From Meconema thalassinum (Eukaryota; Arthropoda; Insecta; Orthoptera; Tettigoniidae), in NCBI GenBank assembly GCA_946902985.2, contig OX336388.2:1217408609-1217472608 (forward strand): a stretch of DNA of 64,000 bases. The letters run 5' to 3'. A program made the position numbers and the translations under genes. Below, in pieces: positions 1 through 12,179 of the stretch. Numbering within the stretch: the stretch's first letter is position 1; every line of letters starts with the position of its first letter. A model generated the notes under the pieces. The model ran no database searches. It saw only the letters and a list, made by a program, of their open reading frames with translations, and was not told the origin of the DNA.

Positions 1-59
1 TAGTCTGCTGAAACAAATCTTCTTAGCCTCACGATAGGATTCGTCATCGCAAAGCTTCA

Positions 60-1181
60 CTAGTTTTCCAAGGGATTAGTTGCATTGCAACGAGGGCAGA
101 TTGGTTTGATTACTCCTTGTAAACCACACCCAAAACAAAACTTCCCTTTTAGCGGTACTAAACAATCACGGTAGGTATGTGACTCTTTCAAGCAAATCCA
201 GCATCGAACCGGGGACGTGGAGGCATTCACATGAGGAGGGGCATTTACATCAAGGTTATGGGAACGAGGGATACTACGTTGGACATGATTCACAGCATTA
301 ACGCGAATATTAGTTCTATGTGAATTAACAGAGGCGAAGGTATTGCCTCTATTGTTGCAGTGTCGTGTCGACCAAGCAGCAGGAGTAGTATTATTGCCAC
401 GTTGCCCACATGCAGGCATATCGATCTTATTACTACATTCATTCATTTTGAACGCTAATTCGGGAAACATACATTCAGAAGGCTTTGGAGGGGGGATATA
501 TCGATTACACAGTCGGGCAGTTGCTTCAAATTCACGCCCTTGAATAAAAATATCTTCAGTATCTAATACTGAAGACCGGCGAATAAACTGTCTATAGGAG
601 GGATGCAAATTACAATAAACAGTATTAATAGTTTCACTAGAAGGCAGTGGAACTGGAAGACGAGATATTAGGATACGTATCGCTGTGACATAATCATCAA
701 TATTCTCCCCGAGAGCTTGGGTACGGGAGAAAATCTCTTGCTTTAAGGCATGCTCAAAGTCAGATGGCGTGAATCTCCTTTTCAAAGTATTCACGAAACT
801 AACCCATGAACTGAAGGGATACTGGACTAGACGGTACCATTTTAAAGCGTTCCCACATAATAGCATAGGGAGGCATTGAACAACACTATCAGGAACCAAA
901 CCATAGCATGCACACAATTCTTCAATACGTGTAGTAAATTCAAATCCCGAGGAAGTGCCTTCCTCCCCCAATTATCGGACATTCCATTTGTTCACGATGT
1001 CACCAACATTTCCACTATGGAAGTTTGAGTTATGTGCTGCCGGAATAGGCAATGTAGAAACTAGGGGGTCGAATTCCAACCAATCAAGTTTCGTCGAAAC
1101 ATTGGTGTTGGCTAAAAGCAACGCATCACTATTAGAAGGCGACTCGATTTCACACTTGATGTCGTTATTCATATTTGTCAT
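60..1181 (-). pseudogene. Gypsy-A Gag, interrupted by one stop codon
   Basis: Gag of a Ty3/Gypsy-type retrotransposon, the structural protein that would form the particle and package RNA. The ATG is at 1181 and reading continues to a TAG at 60-62, about 373 codons, with one in-frame TAA at 972-974. The break falls at the start of the conserved capsid block. After it come a Retrotrans_gag-like domain (the stretch around ALKWYRL and RRFTPSDFEHALKQEI), then a low-complexity linker, then a C-terminal CX2CX4HX4C zinc knuckle beginning CWICLKESH and further CX2C pairs. Downstream on the minus strand, before the window edge, the -1 frame is open and could be the start of pol. The family differs from Gypsy-B, C and D. 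The stop makes it a pseudogene as it stands; everything else in the frame is intact. Confidence 0.85.
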
Positions 1182-1528
1182 TACACTCGCAGAAAAGGCA
1201 CGAAAATATAATTGATACAGGCCTTACCTTTAACAACGAAGCCCAAAAGAGTATGCTACGGCAAGAAATTATCACCAGGATGATAATTTTTACGAACTCC
1301 TTACCAAATCCACAACAGCTTTTTTAAATTCACAACAAACTCCAGCCATCTTTTTGTCTTGACACATGAAAAACAAAAAACAAACGGTAAGTACCATATT
1401 GCCAACTTACACGTACAGTTGGACGTATTTGTGGGCTAAGCGGTCCTCTTATGTCATTTTGGGGAATGAAACTAGGTGTAGTTACATGTAGAGCGATACA
1501 TTCGAATAGCAACCACGCTCTGCTACCA
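1182..1528 (-). other. Gypsy-A leader and primer-binding site
   Basis: This is the untranslated leader between the 5' LTR and gag. On the minus strand, 1528 to 1511 reads TGGTAGCAGAGCGTGGTT, an 18-base primer-binding site starting with the usual TGG. The same 18 bases occur at the matching place in Gypsy-C, and 17 of them in Gypsy-D. I recall the 3' end of insect initiator tRNA-Met as its complement, but cannot check that here. No ORF of note lies in the rest of the leader. Confidence 0.7.
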
Positions 1529-1530
1529 TT

Positions 1531-2946
1531 TGTGCCGTCTGGCCTTTCTCAAGATGTAGTTCGCAGTGGATGTGTGTACCGATTAGCCTGGCATTGGGCC
1601 CATTAGACCTGACTAAGGCTATGAAGGTATCAGAGGCGATGGATTGAACGTACATTCACTGCCATGTGAATGCAAGTTCTATTCGAATGCGCTATACATT
1701 ATGGGCCTAGCTTAGCTTAGCCTAAAGAAATAAAGACTAAATAAGGTACACATACTCAACACATAGGCAAAGAAAAGGTAATGTATTGACCAAAGAGATA
1801 ACATCAAGGAATGACGAGGAAGCATTACATGCTATGAATGAGGTTAAGTGGACGACAAACATGTGCTACTAGGTAAAATAACGGTCGAAAGGACCGAAAC
1901 GTAAATGTCAAGATCGATAGGGAGTAACGATAAAGGGGGAACACATTTGGGAAAGTATACTCGTAAAGAGTAACATTACATTGTGAAACATAAAGATTAA
2001 AAGGGCTAGACAAAGAGTCGGGGAAAGTGAGTCTACCGTCAAAGGAGCGAACGGTAGCTCAAATAGCCCTGAAGGAGATAAGGGAGTGCGAGGGGCACGG
2101 AGTATTAATAAAAGCGCGCGTAGATATGACGTAAATGAATAAACACAAAACGGGGCAAGTAACCGATATTAAAAATAATTACGAGAAAGGTATTGCAACA
2201 CAAAATAAAAGATACCCATCAAAATAAGTTACGTCAGGAAGGAATTAAGCCAAACTCAAGTACTTGCATATGAAAACGCAATCCTAAGATAAGAGGCAAA
2301 CAAAAAGATAAGAGATATGGCATAGGCCTTACTGTTGAACACACGTTACTCAGTAAACCGGGCCAAATACCTACAGAAAAAGATACGACGAAAAAGGGAC
2401 AAAGAATAACGGGAACGAAACAGATACTCCATGGACATACTAGAATAGGCGAAACGCCCTAGTATTCCATACAATGAGCGAAGACAAAAATACGTAACCT
2501 ACCTTGATGGTATCAGCATTAATCCGGCATCACGGAATTGCATTAAATGAACTAGATTCGCACCTCTACGCGCACCTTTATAAAAAACACAAACGAACGG
2601 GAAAAAACGGATAGAAAAACAAAGCATCTCGAAAATGAGAGCGGGTGCATAAACAAAAAGGTCCTACCAGGATAGAAAAAACAGAAGACTGCCTTGACAG
2701 TAACAAACGGTTGTCACAGGAGACAAAAAGGAAGATAAAAAGGAAAGAGGTGTCACTGATCACGATTCGGCATAGTAAGAAATCACTATAACGAACCTTG
2801 ATCAGCAATTATAGAAATGTTCACTGATCTGCTCGGCTACCCTGGCCAGTAATAACCAAGAAGAAAATAGAACAATTCCGATAATTGACACGCCGAAGAA
2901 AAGAGAAAAAAAGGCAAGACTACGTGTGGAAAAGAAAAACGTTTCA
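1531..2946 (-). repeat. Putative Gypsy-A 5' LTR
   Basis: This noncoding stretch lies between the Gypsy-A primer-binding site and the point where the Gypsy-D LTR similarity begins. On the minus strand it would start TGAAACG at 2946 and end in CA at 1531, two bases before the primer-binding site, so it has the expected TG...CA ends. No second copy is in the window because the element continues off the left edge, so the boundaries are inferred from position. Short ORFs inside it look like chance. Confidence 0.5.
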
Positions 2947-5084
2947 CTTCTGTGCTTCGGTAAGGTGGTTGCCCTTTCCAGTGAATTCTTTCAGTGGACC
3001 TTTTATTAAGCCCTGAACTAAACTGACTTCCTGTGAAATATCCCTATTTCGACATAAATTCTTCAGTGAGCTTCGTGCACTACAGAACTATATCCTCGTG
3101 TGATTTTTTTCACCCCTATAATAGGGTGGTATACCTTTGCTCAATGCTAGCTTGCTAGCCCGGAGCATCCGTTCCCAACAAGGGAAACTTAATGTGAACT
3201 AAGGTGGTGTGGTAAGAGGCAACGTACTGGTCCCTGTCCCGGGATGTCAACCTGGACTTTTTGCTGCTGTACTCATGTATGTTTCAGCCGGACTTCCTCT
3301 ATTTGGCTGGAGTACTCCCAACCTACTCCCAACCTAGGCCTAGGGTTGGAGGTACCATACCAGGAATGTTGGCGTTTTCTATCTCAGGGTCCTACTCCAG
3401 GGTCTGCTGGCGGCTCTCGGATGGGCTCTTCAACTGCCAAGGTGCCTAGCTGTTCACCATGTTTTCAGCGCATCTCCCATGGGGAAGTTTCGGGGGTGGA
3501 GGATGTGCCAATTGCATTGTCACAAGAAACAAATTGACATTCAAACCCGGGGGGATATATTCTTCCAGCCTTGGACCTGAACCTTGCAAAACCCTGGACT
3601 TGTGTTTGTGCATCTCTGCAGATTGTGTAACCCTAAGGGAATTAAGAAAACCTTTGTTCCGCCCACCATTTATTTCCAAATTTGGAATTGGACCATCAAC
3701 TGAACTTTGTGTACCCCTACTAACAGTGGACAGCCCTGTGGGAAATGTGAAAAGCTTCAATTCTCACGCTAAAACTTGCAGAGTCGTCAACCAACCGGCA
3801 ACATCGCATTGGGCCAATGCGCAGTAACCACTACGCTTGGCAACGCTCAGTTGGTCAGTGACCAATGATGCCAACTTGGAACAAATTGCACTCCATTGTG
3901 TGCTCGGCAGCCCGAGTGGTTTCGTCCCCCTGTTAGGTTGGCTGAACTGTGTGCGAGTAACGCGTTTGGCGCGCAAGTGCTGGACTGAAGCAGAAAGGAG
4001 CTCGATCGGCGTGATTACAGCAAGGACTGTTACACAGTCGAGTTATGTTGTGTTGGGCTCCGGGAAGACGCCTCGTGTTCTTCCCGGAGTCCCAAGAAAG
4101 TAAGGTAAAGCTTTGAAGATAACATTTTTGAAAGGGCACAAATCATGGAAGAACAGCGTGTGCGATTCTCGCGTTTCCTCAAGAAAACTTCCGAGAAAAA
4201 AATAATTTTCAAACATAGCGTCACTTACTGCGTGTGATATTTTCTTAAGCTACGAGACTAACTTATATTTTGTGTGCGGACAATATTACAGCTTTCTATT
4301 CTATTTAGTATATATGTTGTTATGCAATTTTTCGATGTTTTTTGGGCTGGGAAAACAGTTAGATTTTTGGTTCTTGAAGTAGGGATGGGAAGGGGGGGGG
4401 TTACCTCGTGGTCTTAACCATTGTTAGGCAAGTCAGCGTTCCCTTAGATTAGATTCTAGGCTGGCGAGCCGGACAGTTCAGTCGCACTTAGATGCTCTTA
4501 ACCTCTAACATGTAACACCTCGGCTTTTGGATTTGTTACAACATCTTCTAATTATTATCTTGCTTGTTCCCGGGGAACATTTCTTGTGTATTTAATGAAC
4601 TTTATTTGTGTTTTACTTAACATTTCTTGTGAATTCTGATTTTCTTAACGCATTCCTGATCGCGTGTAGTCATGGGGTTTCAGGTCCATGCTTGTACTTC
4701 TGAAACGGATTTCGTTCCACAAGTTGTTTTCACCCCTCGTATTTGCATTGGGTTTTCACATACCTTGCCTTGGGGTTTTTCATTATACATATTTCTTTTA
4801 TTTCGAGTCAGGCTAGGATTGGTTTATTTTAGTATGCCTGTATGTGAAATTATTTAATATGCCCTTGTTTCTTGTGTACCCATTGTGTATGGATCTTAGT
4901 TTAATTACATTTTGTCAATGTTACCCTTCATTCTTTTATTTCCATGCATGCAGTCAACTCCTAACCAGACCTCTGGTTATGCACCAGCCGTCCACTCCAC
5001 AGGTTTAAGCCTGAAGTCCCATTAGGGCACCGCTCAACTCTGAACCTCTTGGCGAATGTCCAAGGTTAGGGAAATAGTGGCTCA
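2947..5084 (+). repeat. Gypsy-D 5' LTR (possibly truncated at its left end)
   Basis: About 2.1 kb that is repeated, with scattered small differences, at 44418-46560. Both copies start with CTTCTGTGCTTCGG and end with TGGCTCA. This copy is followed two bases later by the primer-binding site, which fixes its right end as an LTR end. The left end is flush with the putative Gypsy-A LTR, so the true LTR may be longer. Notable points are a G9 run at 4392-4400 (G12 in the other copy). Several short ORFs inside are not conserved as proteins. Confidence 0.8.
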
Positions 5085-5086
5085 GC

Positions 5087-5103
5087 GGTAGCAGAGCGTG
5101 GTT
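5087..5103 (+). other. Gypsy-D primer-binding site
   Basis: The sequence GGTAGCAGAGCGTGGTT matches 17 of the 18 bases of the Gypsy-A and Gypsy-C primer-binding sites, and lies two bases after the LTR end. The leading T is a C here. From 5104 to 5165 runs the first half of the leader, which resumes at 28297. Confidence 0.75.
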
Positions 5104-5160
5104 ATGTGTTTGCCATGGCCTGACTGCATGTCATGCGATAACTTAATAGTAAAATATGGG

Positions 5161-5165
5161 CCCTC
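5161..5165. other. Target-site duplication of the BEL element, left
   Basis: CCCTC occurs here and again at 28297-28301, immediately outside the BEL element. A 5-bp duplication is what BEL/Pao integrases usually leave. Joining the outer flanks restores the Gypsy-D leader. Confidence 0.6.
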
Positions 5166-7623
5166 TGGGTAGGTTTTTGCTATGAATTAACCTTACCCCC
5201 AAGGGAAGATGAAGAGAAAAGGAAAGGGAAGTGGGTTCGGAATGAAGAACAAGTGTGGGTAAATAGGACGAGAGTCCAACACTAAGCAAACAAAATAAAT
5301 TTAAATGAGTTAGTGACGAGTGTCACTGCAAAGCCCGTGAAACACCTACAGTGGGTATGGACCTGGCCGTAGGTAACGGGAAATGCGGCTGAAGCTTGCT
5401 CTATTTGCAAGCAAGCGGCGTTTGTGCTTTCCCTTCCCAGCTTAAAATTGGGTAATATGGGGAATGGTGGTAGTCTGGCAAGACAAGGAATGACAGATTT
5501 ATTTTATATCCTTTCAAAGGAGTTAGGTTTAATCCACGGTTTTGAAAGGCGCAAATAATTTTATTGGCTGTGATAACTTTAATTTTGGGTACTGTTGGAT
5601 CTCCGTTAGACCAACCAAATACTCCTAGAAAGGGAAGCGATGAAGCAATATGAATGCTTTTAGTAAGGATTTTATTTCTTCTTGATGAGTTGGAAGAATG
5701 CCAATTGTTGCACGTAAGATAAATTGCTCTTGTAACCAGCGGAGTGCCGATTAAAAGTTCAAACCAGAGGAAAACTATGAATTTGGAAAACAAACCATGA
5801 GTTATAGAGACAATCTCGACGAGCAGGAAGCTTGCCGAGCTAGCTATGCTCGCCTCGATGGCTTATTAGAATTAGTTATGAAAACTAAAAAGAGCTTTAA
5901 ACAAGATTTTTGAAGTTTCCAGTTAAATGCAACAAGTAGCGAAACTTTAATTACATTTTAAGTAATTTTCTTAAAAGGACCATAAGCCAAGGAAGAGTTA
6001 GGGAAGACAAGGACCTGCCTGACCGTTATTCTCTAGGAATTTATAAAACGAAAAAATGGAATTTAATTTATTTAACAATACTTAGAGTTGACGTAACAAA
6101 CCATATAAAGCTGATTAAGATTACAAATAATAACGATGAACAATTTTAACATACCAAAGTCTGAGACTTAATACTAACAAATTATAAATTTTTTTACGAT
6201 GTTAAAGGGGATGCAAGTCTAAAACTTGCTTCGAACACAAATTTGAATAAGATTTTAAAGGTTGTGCAAAAATAGCAAACTTTAAAGTTTATAACGAGAA
6301 TTATACAGTAGATAATTAAAGCTATGACAGAGAATCAGGTACAATACATGCACTTTGAGAATTCCTATGTGGAAATCTTAAAGTATGAACAAATATTAAA
6401 TTTGAAACTATAACACGAAAGGAGAGTTAAGAAGAAGTTTCTATAGCTTCTTGTATTGAAGCAGGGATCACGAGAAAAATGGGGCTAGTTACCCTTTAGT
6501 GAAACCTGGAAAAGGAGAGTTGGAAAACTCACTTGTGAGTAGAAATAATTGAATTCCTTAACAAAAGAGGAAAAACAATACGATTGAAGGTGTGTACTAG
6601 ACACAGATTATACAGAAATTAATTCATTAAATGCGAAGCAAAGTTGGGAGGGCGCTTGATAACAAGCGAGGCCTCTTAGAAATTGACATAAGTTGCAGTT
6701 TAAACAGCTAGGTACATCAATACTTAAATTTAAAACTTAATTAGATAAAGTTAGTAAGGTGTTTAGGAAAAGGAAATAGGAACTTTAGGAGAAAGTTTAT
6801 GGCCGTATTTAATGCTCTCGTTCGAACGCGACACGGATGGTTGTTGAATGGGCACTGTTATGCACTGTAGTCCGTTGAAAAGTTCACTATTGCAACAAGG
6901 AACGTTTATCAGACGAAAAGTTATTGCAATTGTGGAGATCAGTAGTTGAGTGTTAGTTGGAGAAAGTTTATTTCTTTAGAAATCCGTAGATTGTAGCTGA
7001 ATGCAACGGAAATCCCACGAAGGAAGACAAATTATGTTGATCAACGGTTATACAACATGAATTTCTCAATGAGGAAAATGTGTTCCCATATTTAAAGAAA
7101 TACCAGGCTATTTCACTTGCAGAGAGATAACTTGATGTAGAAAGTTCTAGAGCAATGATATCGGTTGAATTGGACAAAACAAGTCCCCCGGTGGAAATCT
7201 GAATTTTATAGACAGTGGGTACTTTAAATTATCCCTCGGTGTGAGATAGTATCTCAGATAATCAGTACAAGAAGTACTTTTTTCATTTTGAAAAGTTAGC
7301 TGAAGTAGCCACAACTAGATCAGGAAGATCTTTTGAAGGCAGATATGGCATCACATTTATCAATTTCACACTGTCTATAAAATCAAATGAAAAGCTATAA
7401 ACAATTTAAAACATTTAAAACTTGGTGAAAACCATTGGAGTAGTACTTACCTCATTTTGAAGAACGATGATGATCTGGATGACGGTTGACGTTAAAATTA
7501 AGACATGGCGTCTTGATTTAAAAGTGTCTCAAGTAGACAGGAGACAAGCCTGAAGTAGGCTCCAACTGTATGGATTGACGACTGGCCCAGAAGTGAGAGC
7601 TGCTCGACGAAGCACGAAGGTAC
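5166..7623 (-). repeat. BEL 3' LTR, distal 2.46 kb
   Basis: This segment matches 25379-27835 over its whole length. On the minus strand it ends CCTACCCA, the same end that precedes the BEL primer-binding site in the 5' LTR. At 7623 the match stops at GTAC, and it resumes at 19347 on the far side of Gypsy-B. A minus-strand frame of 130 codons (5401-5793) is open here and is partly open in the other copy, but it has no recognisable domain and frameshifts between copies, so I do not call it a gene. Confidence 0.8.
7620..7623. other. Target-site duplication of Gypsy-B, left
   Basis: GTAC here and at 19347-19350 flank Gypsy-B. The uninterrupted BEL LTR has a single GTAC at 27832-27835, directly followed by the sequence found after 19350, so this copy provides the empty site within the window. 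Confidence 0.85.
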
Positions 7624-10600
7624 TCTCCCCGAATTCGTATAAAGAGAGACCAGGGAGCAGATATGAAAGGCAGCCTTAGAAAAAGGAGCATTTAATTACT
7701 ATTGGAATAATGAATTTTGGAACAGGTCTATTACACAAGCTTTATAGTTATGAAGTATTGCCCAAAGAGAAGCTTGTTAGCTGAATGTAATTTCCTCCTA
7801 GAAAGGGCGGATTTGATTGGATCATCCTACGAGATAGACCACAACCGGTACTTGAAAAAAGAGAATGGGATTGGAAGATCCGGTGAGCAAAGTCAGAAAT
7901 GGAATGTTTTTTCTTGACTAGTAGGCTATTTAATGCATTTGTAAGCATTGACCATGGGAAATAAATTGAGGAAATTAATTAAGTTATAATCAGGAAATAT
8001 CTTCTTTGGATATTAACGCCCGAAGCCTGTATAAGGATATTCATGTCCGAGTGTGGGTTGGCAGCATTGAGGAAGGGAGCAGATGGTTCGAGAAGGTGAG
8101 AGAAGGATGACGTGAGTGTGTGAGGTGACGCGAGGAGAGTCATTTGAGACAGAGAAGCTAGCAGAGCGCTGCGTAAAACGCGTGACGGGAGTGGTTGTTC
8201 GTGTGTGATGATTAAGGAAGTGATATGAACGTGTGAAACATCGTGTCTAAATGTGCTAATGTACTGCGAAGCACGAAAGTCTATGCGTGATTTTGAGTGG
8301 GTTCTGGAATATTCCACGGTAAGACCGGTGGCATTGGGAGACGATGAATTGTCAGTCAGCATTGTGTAACGTATTCGTGGAGAAAAGGGAATTGTGAATA
8401 TACTTCGTGAAAAGTACTGTAAGTGTATGTTTGTAAGGAAAATCCTTGAGACACGTTACTTCGGAACGATATGTTCGAGGAGGAAGTGGTGAGCAATAAA
8501 ATGGAGAAAATTATGGACACGTGGCCGGAAGGAAAATGTGATTTGTCAGAGGAAGTCATGGTGTATTGTTAAATTATGCTGAGGGAAATGTGGCCTGCAT
8601 CATGAAAGCGAGAATTCCTACGAGTGGAGTCACTTAGAACGATATGCGGAAAAGCAAAGTTCACGAAGCCACTTAAAATGCACAATCTACTAGAGAACAT
8701 TATGAATTGCGACCAACACATGTATGGAAGGAGACTACAAGATTTTCCGGAGGGACGAGAAGAAGAAAACGCCGGGATGAAGACCAGGGATCGAACGAGG
8801 GGTCTGTCAGGGGGGCGAACCGAACGCCGAGGTAATCAAGACCCTCTCAAGAACTCGGATGGCCGACAGCAGGGAACGAGCAGTTGCGAGGCTACCCAAA
8901 TGTCAGCCGAGTGATATGGAAACCAGCACCTGTTCTGAACGTGTATGGCTCTTCACGTTGTTCGTCTCCGATTCAGCTGAAAGTAAGACCAGTTCTTCTA
9001 TATTTGTAGCCCCAGTTTTTAGTTCTGTGTTCTTGTAGATGCTTAGCGTGATCATTTTATTTCAGTATAAATTTTGTGATGTAGATGGATTAGACCTGGT
9101 GGTCAGTGATTTTATTCATCGAAGCAAGTCACGGCGTGCTTGTAGTAGGCTGGTAAGCCTCAGTTCCAGCATGTTTGGTGATCTTTGCGGGCGAGTTAAC
9201 TTCTTGTTGACCGTGCCTGGGTTTTGTGGAGTCCTCGCTTCGATGATTACCGCTGGCATTTAACCATTGTAAGACGTTTCTCAGATTTGAATTTTCGACT
9301 TCTTGGGTTTTCGCAATTAATTATTTTTGGAATTAAGATTGTTTCGAGATGAACAGTTTCTTGCGCAATTTCTTCTTTGCATTTTTTTCTTATTTCGCGC
9401 TGTTGCCACTTCGCAGTCTCAGAGGAGTTAGTTTTTGAAAATTTGCTTTCACAGATCAGATTTTCTTAGATTTTGAATTTTGAAATTTTGGATTTAGCTA
9501 TTTTTGGATCTCCGACTTTACCATTTGAATCGTTTTCTGAATTTTGAATCATTTTCTGAATTTTGATTTTTTCTTTTGGATTTTGAAATTTTCATTTTGA
9601 AAATTTATTCCATTTTGATATTGGAATTTGAATTAAATCCTTCCTCGGATTTTCTGAATTCTGATTAATTTTGGATTTTGAGAAATTTGGGACTTCAATC
9701 CTGACATGAGATTTTCCAAATTTTTTTTTTCTTCCTTTGGAAGTATTATTAATTTACTGTTTTGACTTTTAGAAAATTTCTCGTTGATTTGAAGTTAGTT
9801 CTGATCGTTCAGACGAAGAGTTCTTTCGAAAACAATTTTGAATTATAAAATGTAATGATGATTCAAGCGATGTTCTCGACTGTTGTTATAGAGTGACACA
9901 GTGTATATACATAATTATTTATTTAAATGTTTAATGAAGATAGTGCACACATCAGTAGCAAATGTTTTTGAGTTGACACTCACAATCAATGTAACTTGAA
10001 TCGGATTATAGTTAGAAATATTTCGTGCTTGGTTAACACGCACTAGGAAATTGTCAGTCGACTTGTAACTGATAACGCTTGTACAGCGTATTTAAAATTA
10101 GTATCAACGTCATTGAATTACTTATAACTTGAGGGAGAGATGGTCATTTTTGATAGTGATGGATGGTGGTGTTTACATTGAAGAGGTGTGCGATAATACC
10201 AATTGTTTTTTTTTGTTTTTTTGTATTTCGAAGGTCGACCCATGTAAGGGATGTTATGTCCTGGGAACCTTTCCTCTGTCAATAGTTGTTGTTTATTTGG
10301 GCTGCGTTTAGTGTGTGTGTTTAGGATTGCAGTCTTGTTAGTCAGCTTTAAGCTGGGGTTGTCATTCGTTGGAACGTTGATGTATTAGGGTTTGTGGAGT
10401 TTATTTCGACTGCTGTTAGATTATTTTACTGTGTTGGATGACATTATTTCTTTCCATTCTGGTAGGCTGTCGCGTTCTTGCAGATCATCTGTGTTGTTGA
10501 TACCGGGTGCTCCAAAAGTTTAGTATTCAGGACGTTGATATTAATTCAGTTTATTATGATTGTTATTGTTTTTGAAGATTGGATAAAACTGGGGTTCAGT

Positions 10601-11499
10601 GGATAGCACTCTCATCTTCATTGATCGGAATGCTAAACCTTATTTTGCCCGATAACCTCGATGTTGATCACTGTCAGTGAGTGTTGTTGAATCAAAGGTC
10701 CCTATATAGATTAGTGGAGGAACATTGGTGTAGATAGTGTTCTAGAATGACACGTATATGATAATATTAGGTATTTCTTAAATTTTTTATTTTGAATTAA
10801 AAGGTATTTCGATAAAGAATAAAGCTCAGGATCTATGTATAGAGAAAAAATATTGATGCTGTAAATAGTGAGAGGCCGTCACTATTTAATTCTATTAAGG
10901 TAGTTGTTTCTTTTTTTTCTTTTTCTTCATAAATTTATTTCTATTGATCCTGATAGAAAAGGCATAGCGATATGTTGCCATTTTATTTATTGATGATTTT
11001 TAAGTCGTTATTTATGTAATTTAACTGACGTTATGTTAGAGTTTGTGCCATAAGACACGAATTGTAATGATTTTGGTTATGGATCTTCGAATTGCTTATA
11101 TCCATCGTTGCGGTGTCTACCTTTTTGAATAAAATTTGGGCACGCATTTGCGTATACTTATACCATTTTCAATATACTCTTGCGTTATGATTTTTAGATA
11201 GTGGGAGGGTAGGATCATGCAATGGTTATTGTAGTGGCTTGAACCATTTTTATCCGTTCCTTTGTCCCCGTTACGCCCGGGTGAATGAGGGTCTTGCGCT
11301 CAGGTGTGTGTGTTGTCGCTGATTCTGTGGAGGGTTTTCCATCGCGTGTTGATAATATCGCCTGATATGTGTCCACGATTTGCAGAGTGTGTTATGCCGG
11401 ATATTACGGTAAGTATTATTAGCCGGGGTACTGCCGTTAGTATATGATCCGCTGTTATCTTGGATTGTGGCATTCACAACACTGCTGAAATCGGGTACA
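7624..11499 (+). repeat. Gypsy-B 5' LTR region
   Basis: The left end is set by the GTAC target-site duplication and the right end (GGGTACA, 11499) by the match with the 3' LTR. Only 10423-11499 has a second copy (18266-19346), so most of this 3.9-kb stretch is assigned by position only. It could hide another insertion. There is a TATA-like GTATAAAG near 7639. The stretch 9280-9760 is low-complexity, built from variants of GATTTTGAA. Open frames at 7979-8362 (minus) and 8624-8914 (plus) have no recognisable domain. Confidence 0.55.
9280..9760. repeat. Low-complexity AT-rich stretch
   Basis: Imperfect repetition of words such as TTTTGAATTTT and GGATTTTGA. No period is strict. It lies within the Gypsy-B LTR region and has no coding capacity. 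Confidence 0.6.
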
Positions 11500-12179
11500 T
11501 ATAGGAAGGATATTTTTGGCTAGCCCATACTAGTGGGGCCCGAGTATATTACATATACCCAATGGAGGAAATGTGTATTCAAGCCATGTTTATGTAGGAG
11601 TATGACTTCGACCATAGTTGAGGCCTGACGAATATGGTAGTGTCGTTTTGTTTTGATTTGATGAGGTTCTAGTCAGAGGTGTTGACACAAAGATACAATT
11701 GTATTATGTGGGTGCAGGAAGGCTAAGAATTATGTAAGATTAGCCGACCGACACGTATAAAGGAAATGAATTAGGAAAATTATGAAAAGGATTCATTTGA
11801 CTGTGAGACGTCTGACTAGGAAAGTTTGCCAGTACAGGTGTAGCCATGTATGGTTGATACTGGACTAACAAGGTTTAGAAGCCGGTTGAACGACTTTGGG
11901 AGAGCGTTCATTAATATAGGGGTGTTGTTTACTAATGTTTCGGAGGTGTTGCGTTCTGATAGACCCACTATCATAAAAGAGTAACGGTTCATGTAGGGAT
12001 AACTGGATTTTAAGACCAGATTTAAAAATGGATAAGCATTCGTAAACTAGTATAGGTTGTGAATAAAGCAAAAGAAAACTGTTAATCGGAAATCACTCTG
12101 AAATAAAATGATCACAATAGGTATTCTTATAGACATATGTAGTGCTGCATTTCCCCACATTTATCAAGAAAAGAAGAAG
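11500..12179 (+). other. Gypsy-B leader
   Basis: Untranslated stretch between the 5' LTR end and the gag ATG. I could not identify a convincing primer-binding site directly after 11499; the sequence there (TATAGGAAGG) lacks the usual TGG start. No gene is seen. Confidence 0.45.

Noticed and set aside
3244..4224. Overlapping ORFs on both strands in the Gypsy-D LTR
   Set aside because: They are also present in part at 44679-45689, but as LTR repeats with frame differences and no domain.
5401..5793. 130-codon minus-strand ORF
   Set aside because: It is LTR sequence; the second copy at 25655-26007 is frameshifted and no domain is seen.
7448..7456. 5' splice site in the BEL LTR
   Set aside because: The GAGGTAAGT in one copy reads GAGCTAAGT in the other (near 27660), so it is not conserved.
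5163..7626. 5167-7622 as a solo LTR with a CTCT duplication
   Set aside because: CTCT flanks it, but the GTAC duplication, the intact LTR at 25379-28293 and the piece at 19347 explain the boundaries better. CTCT is chance.
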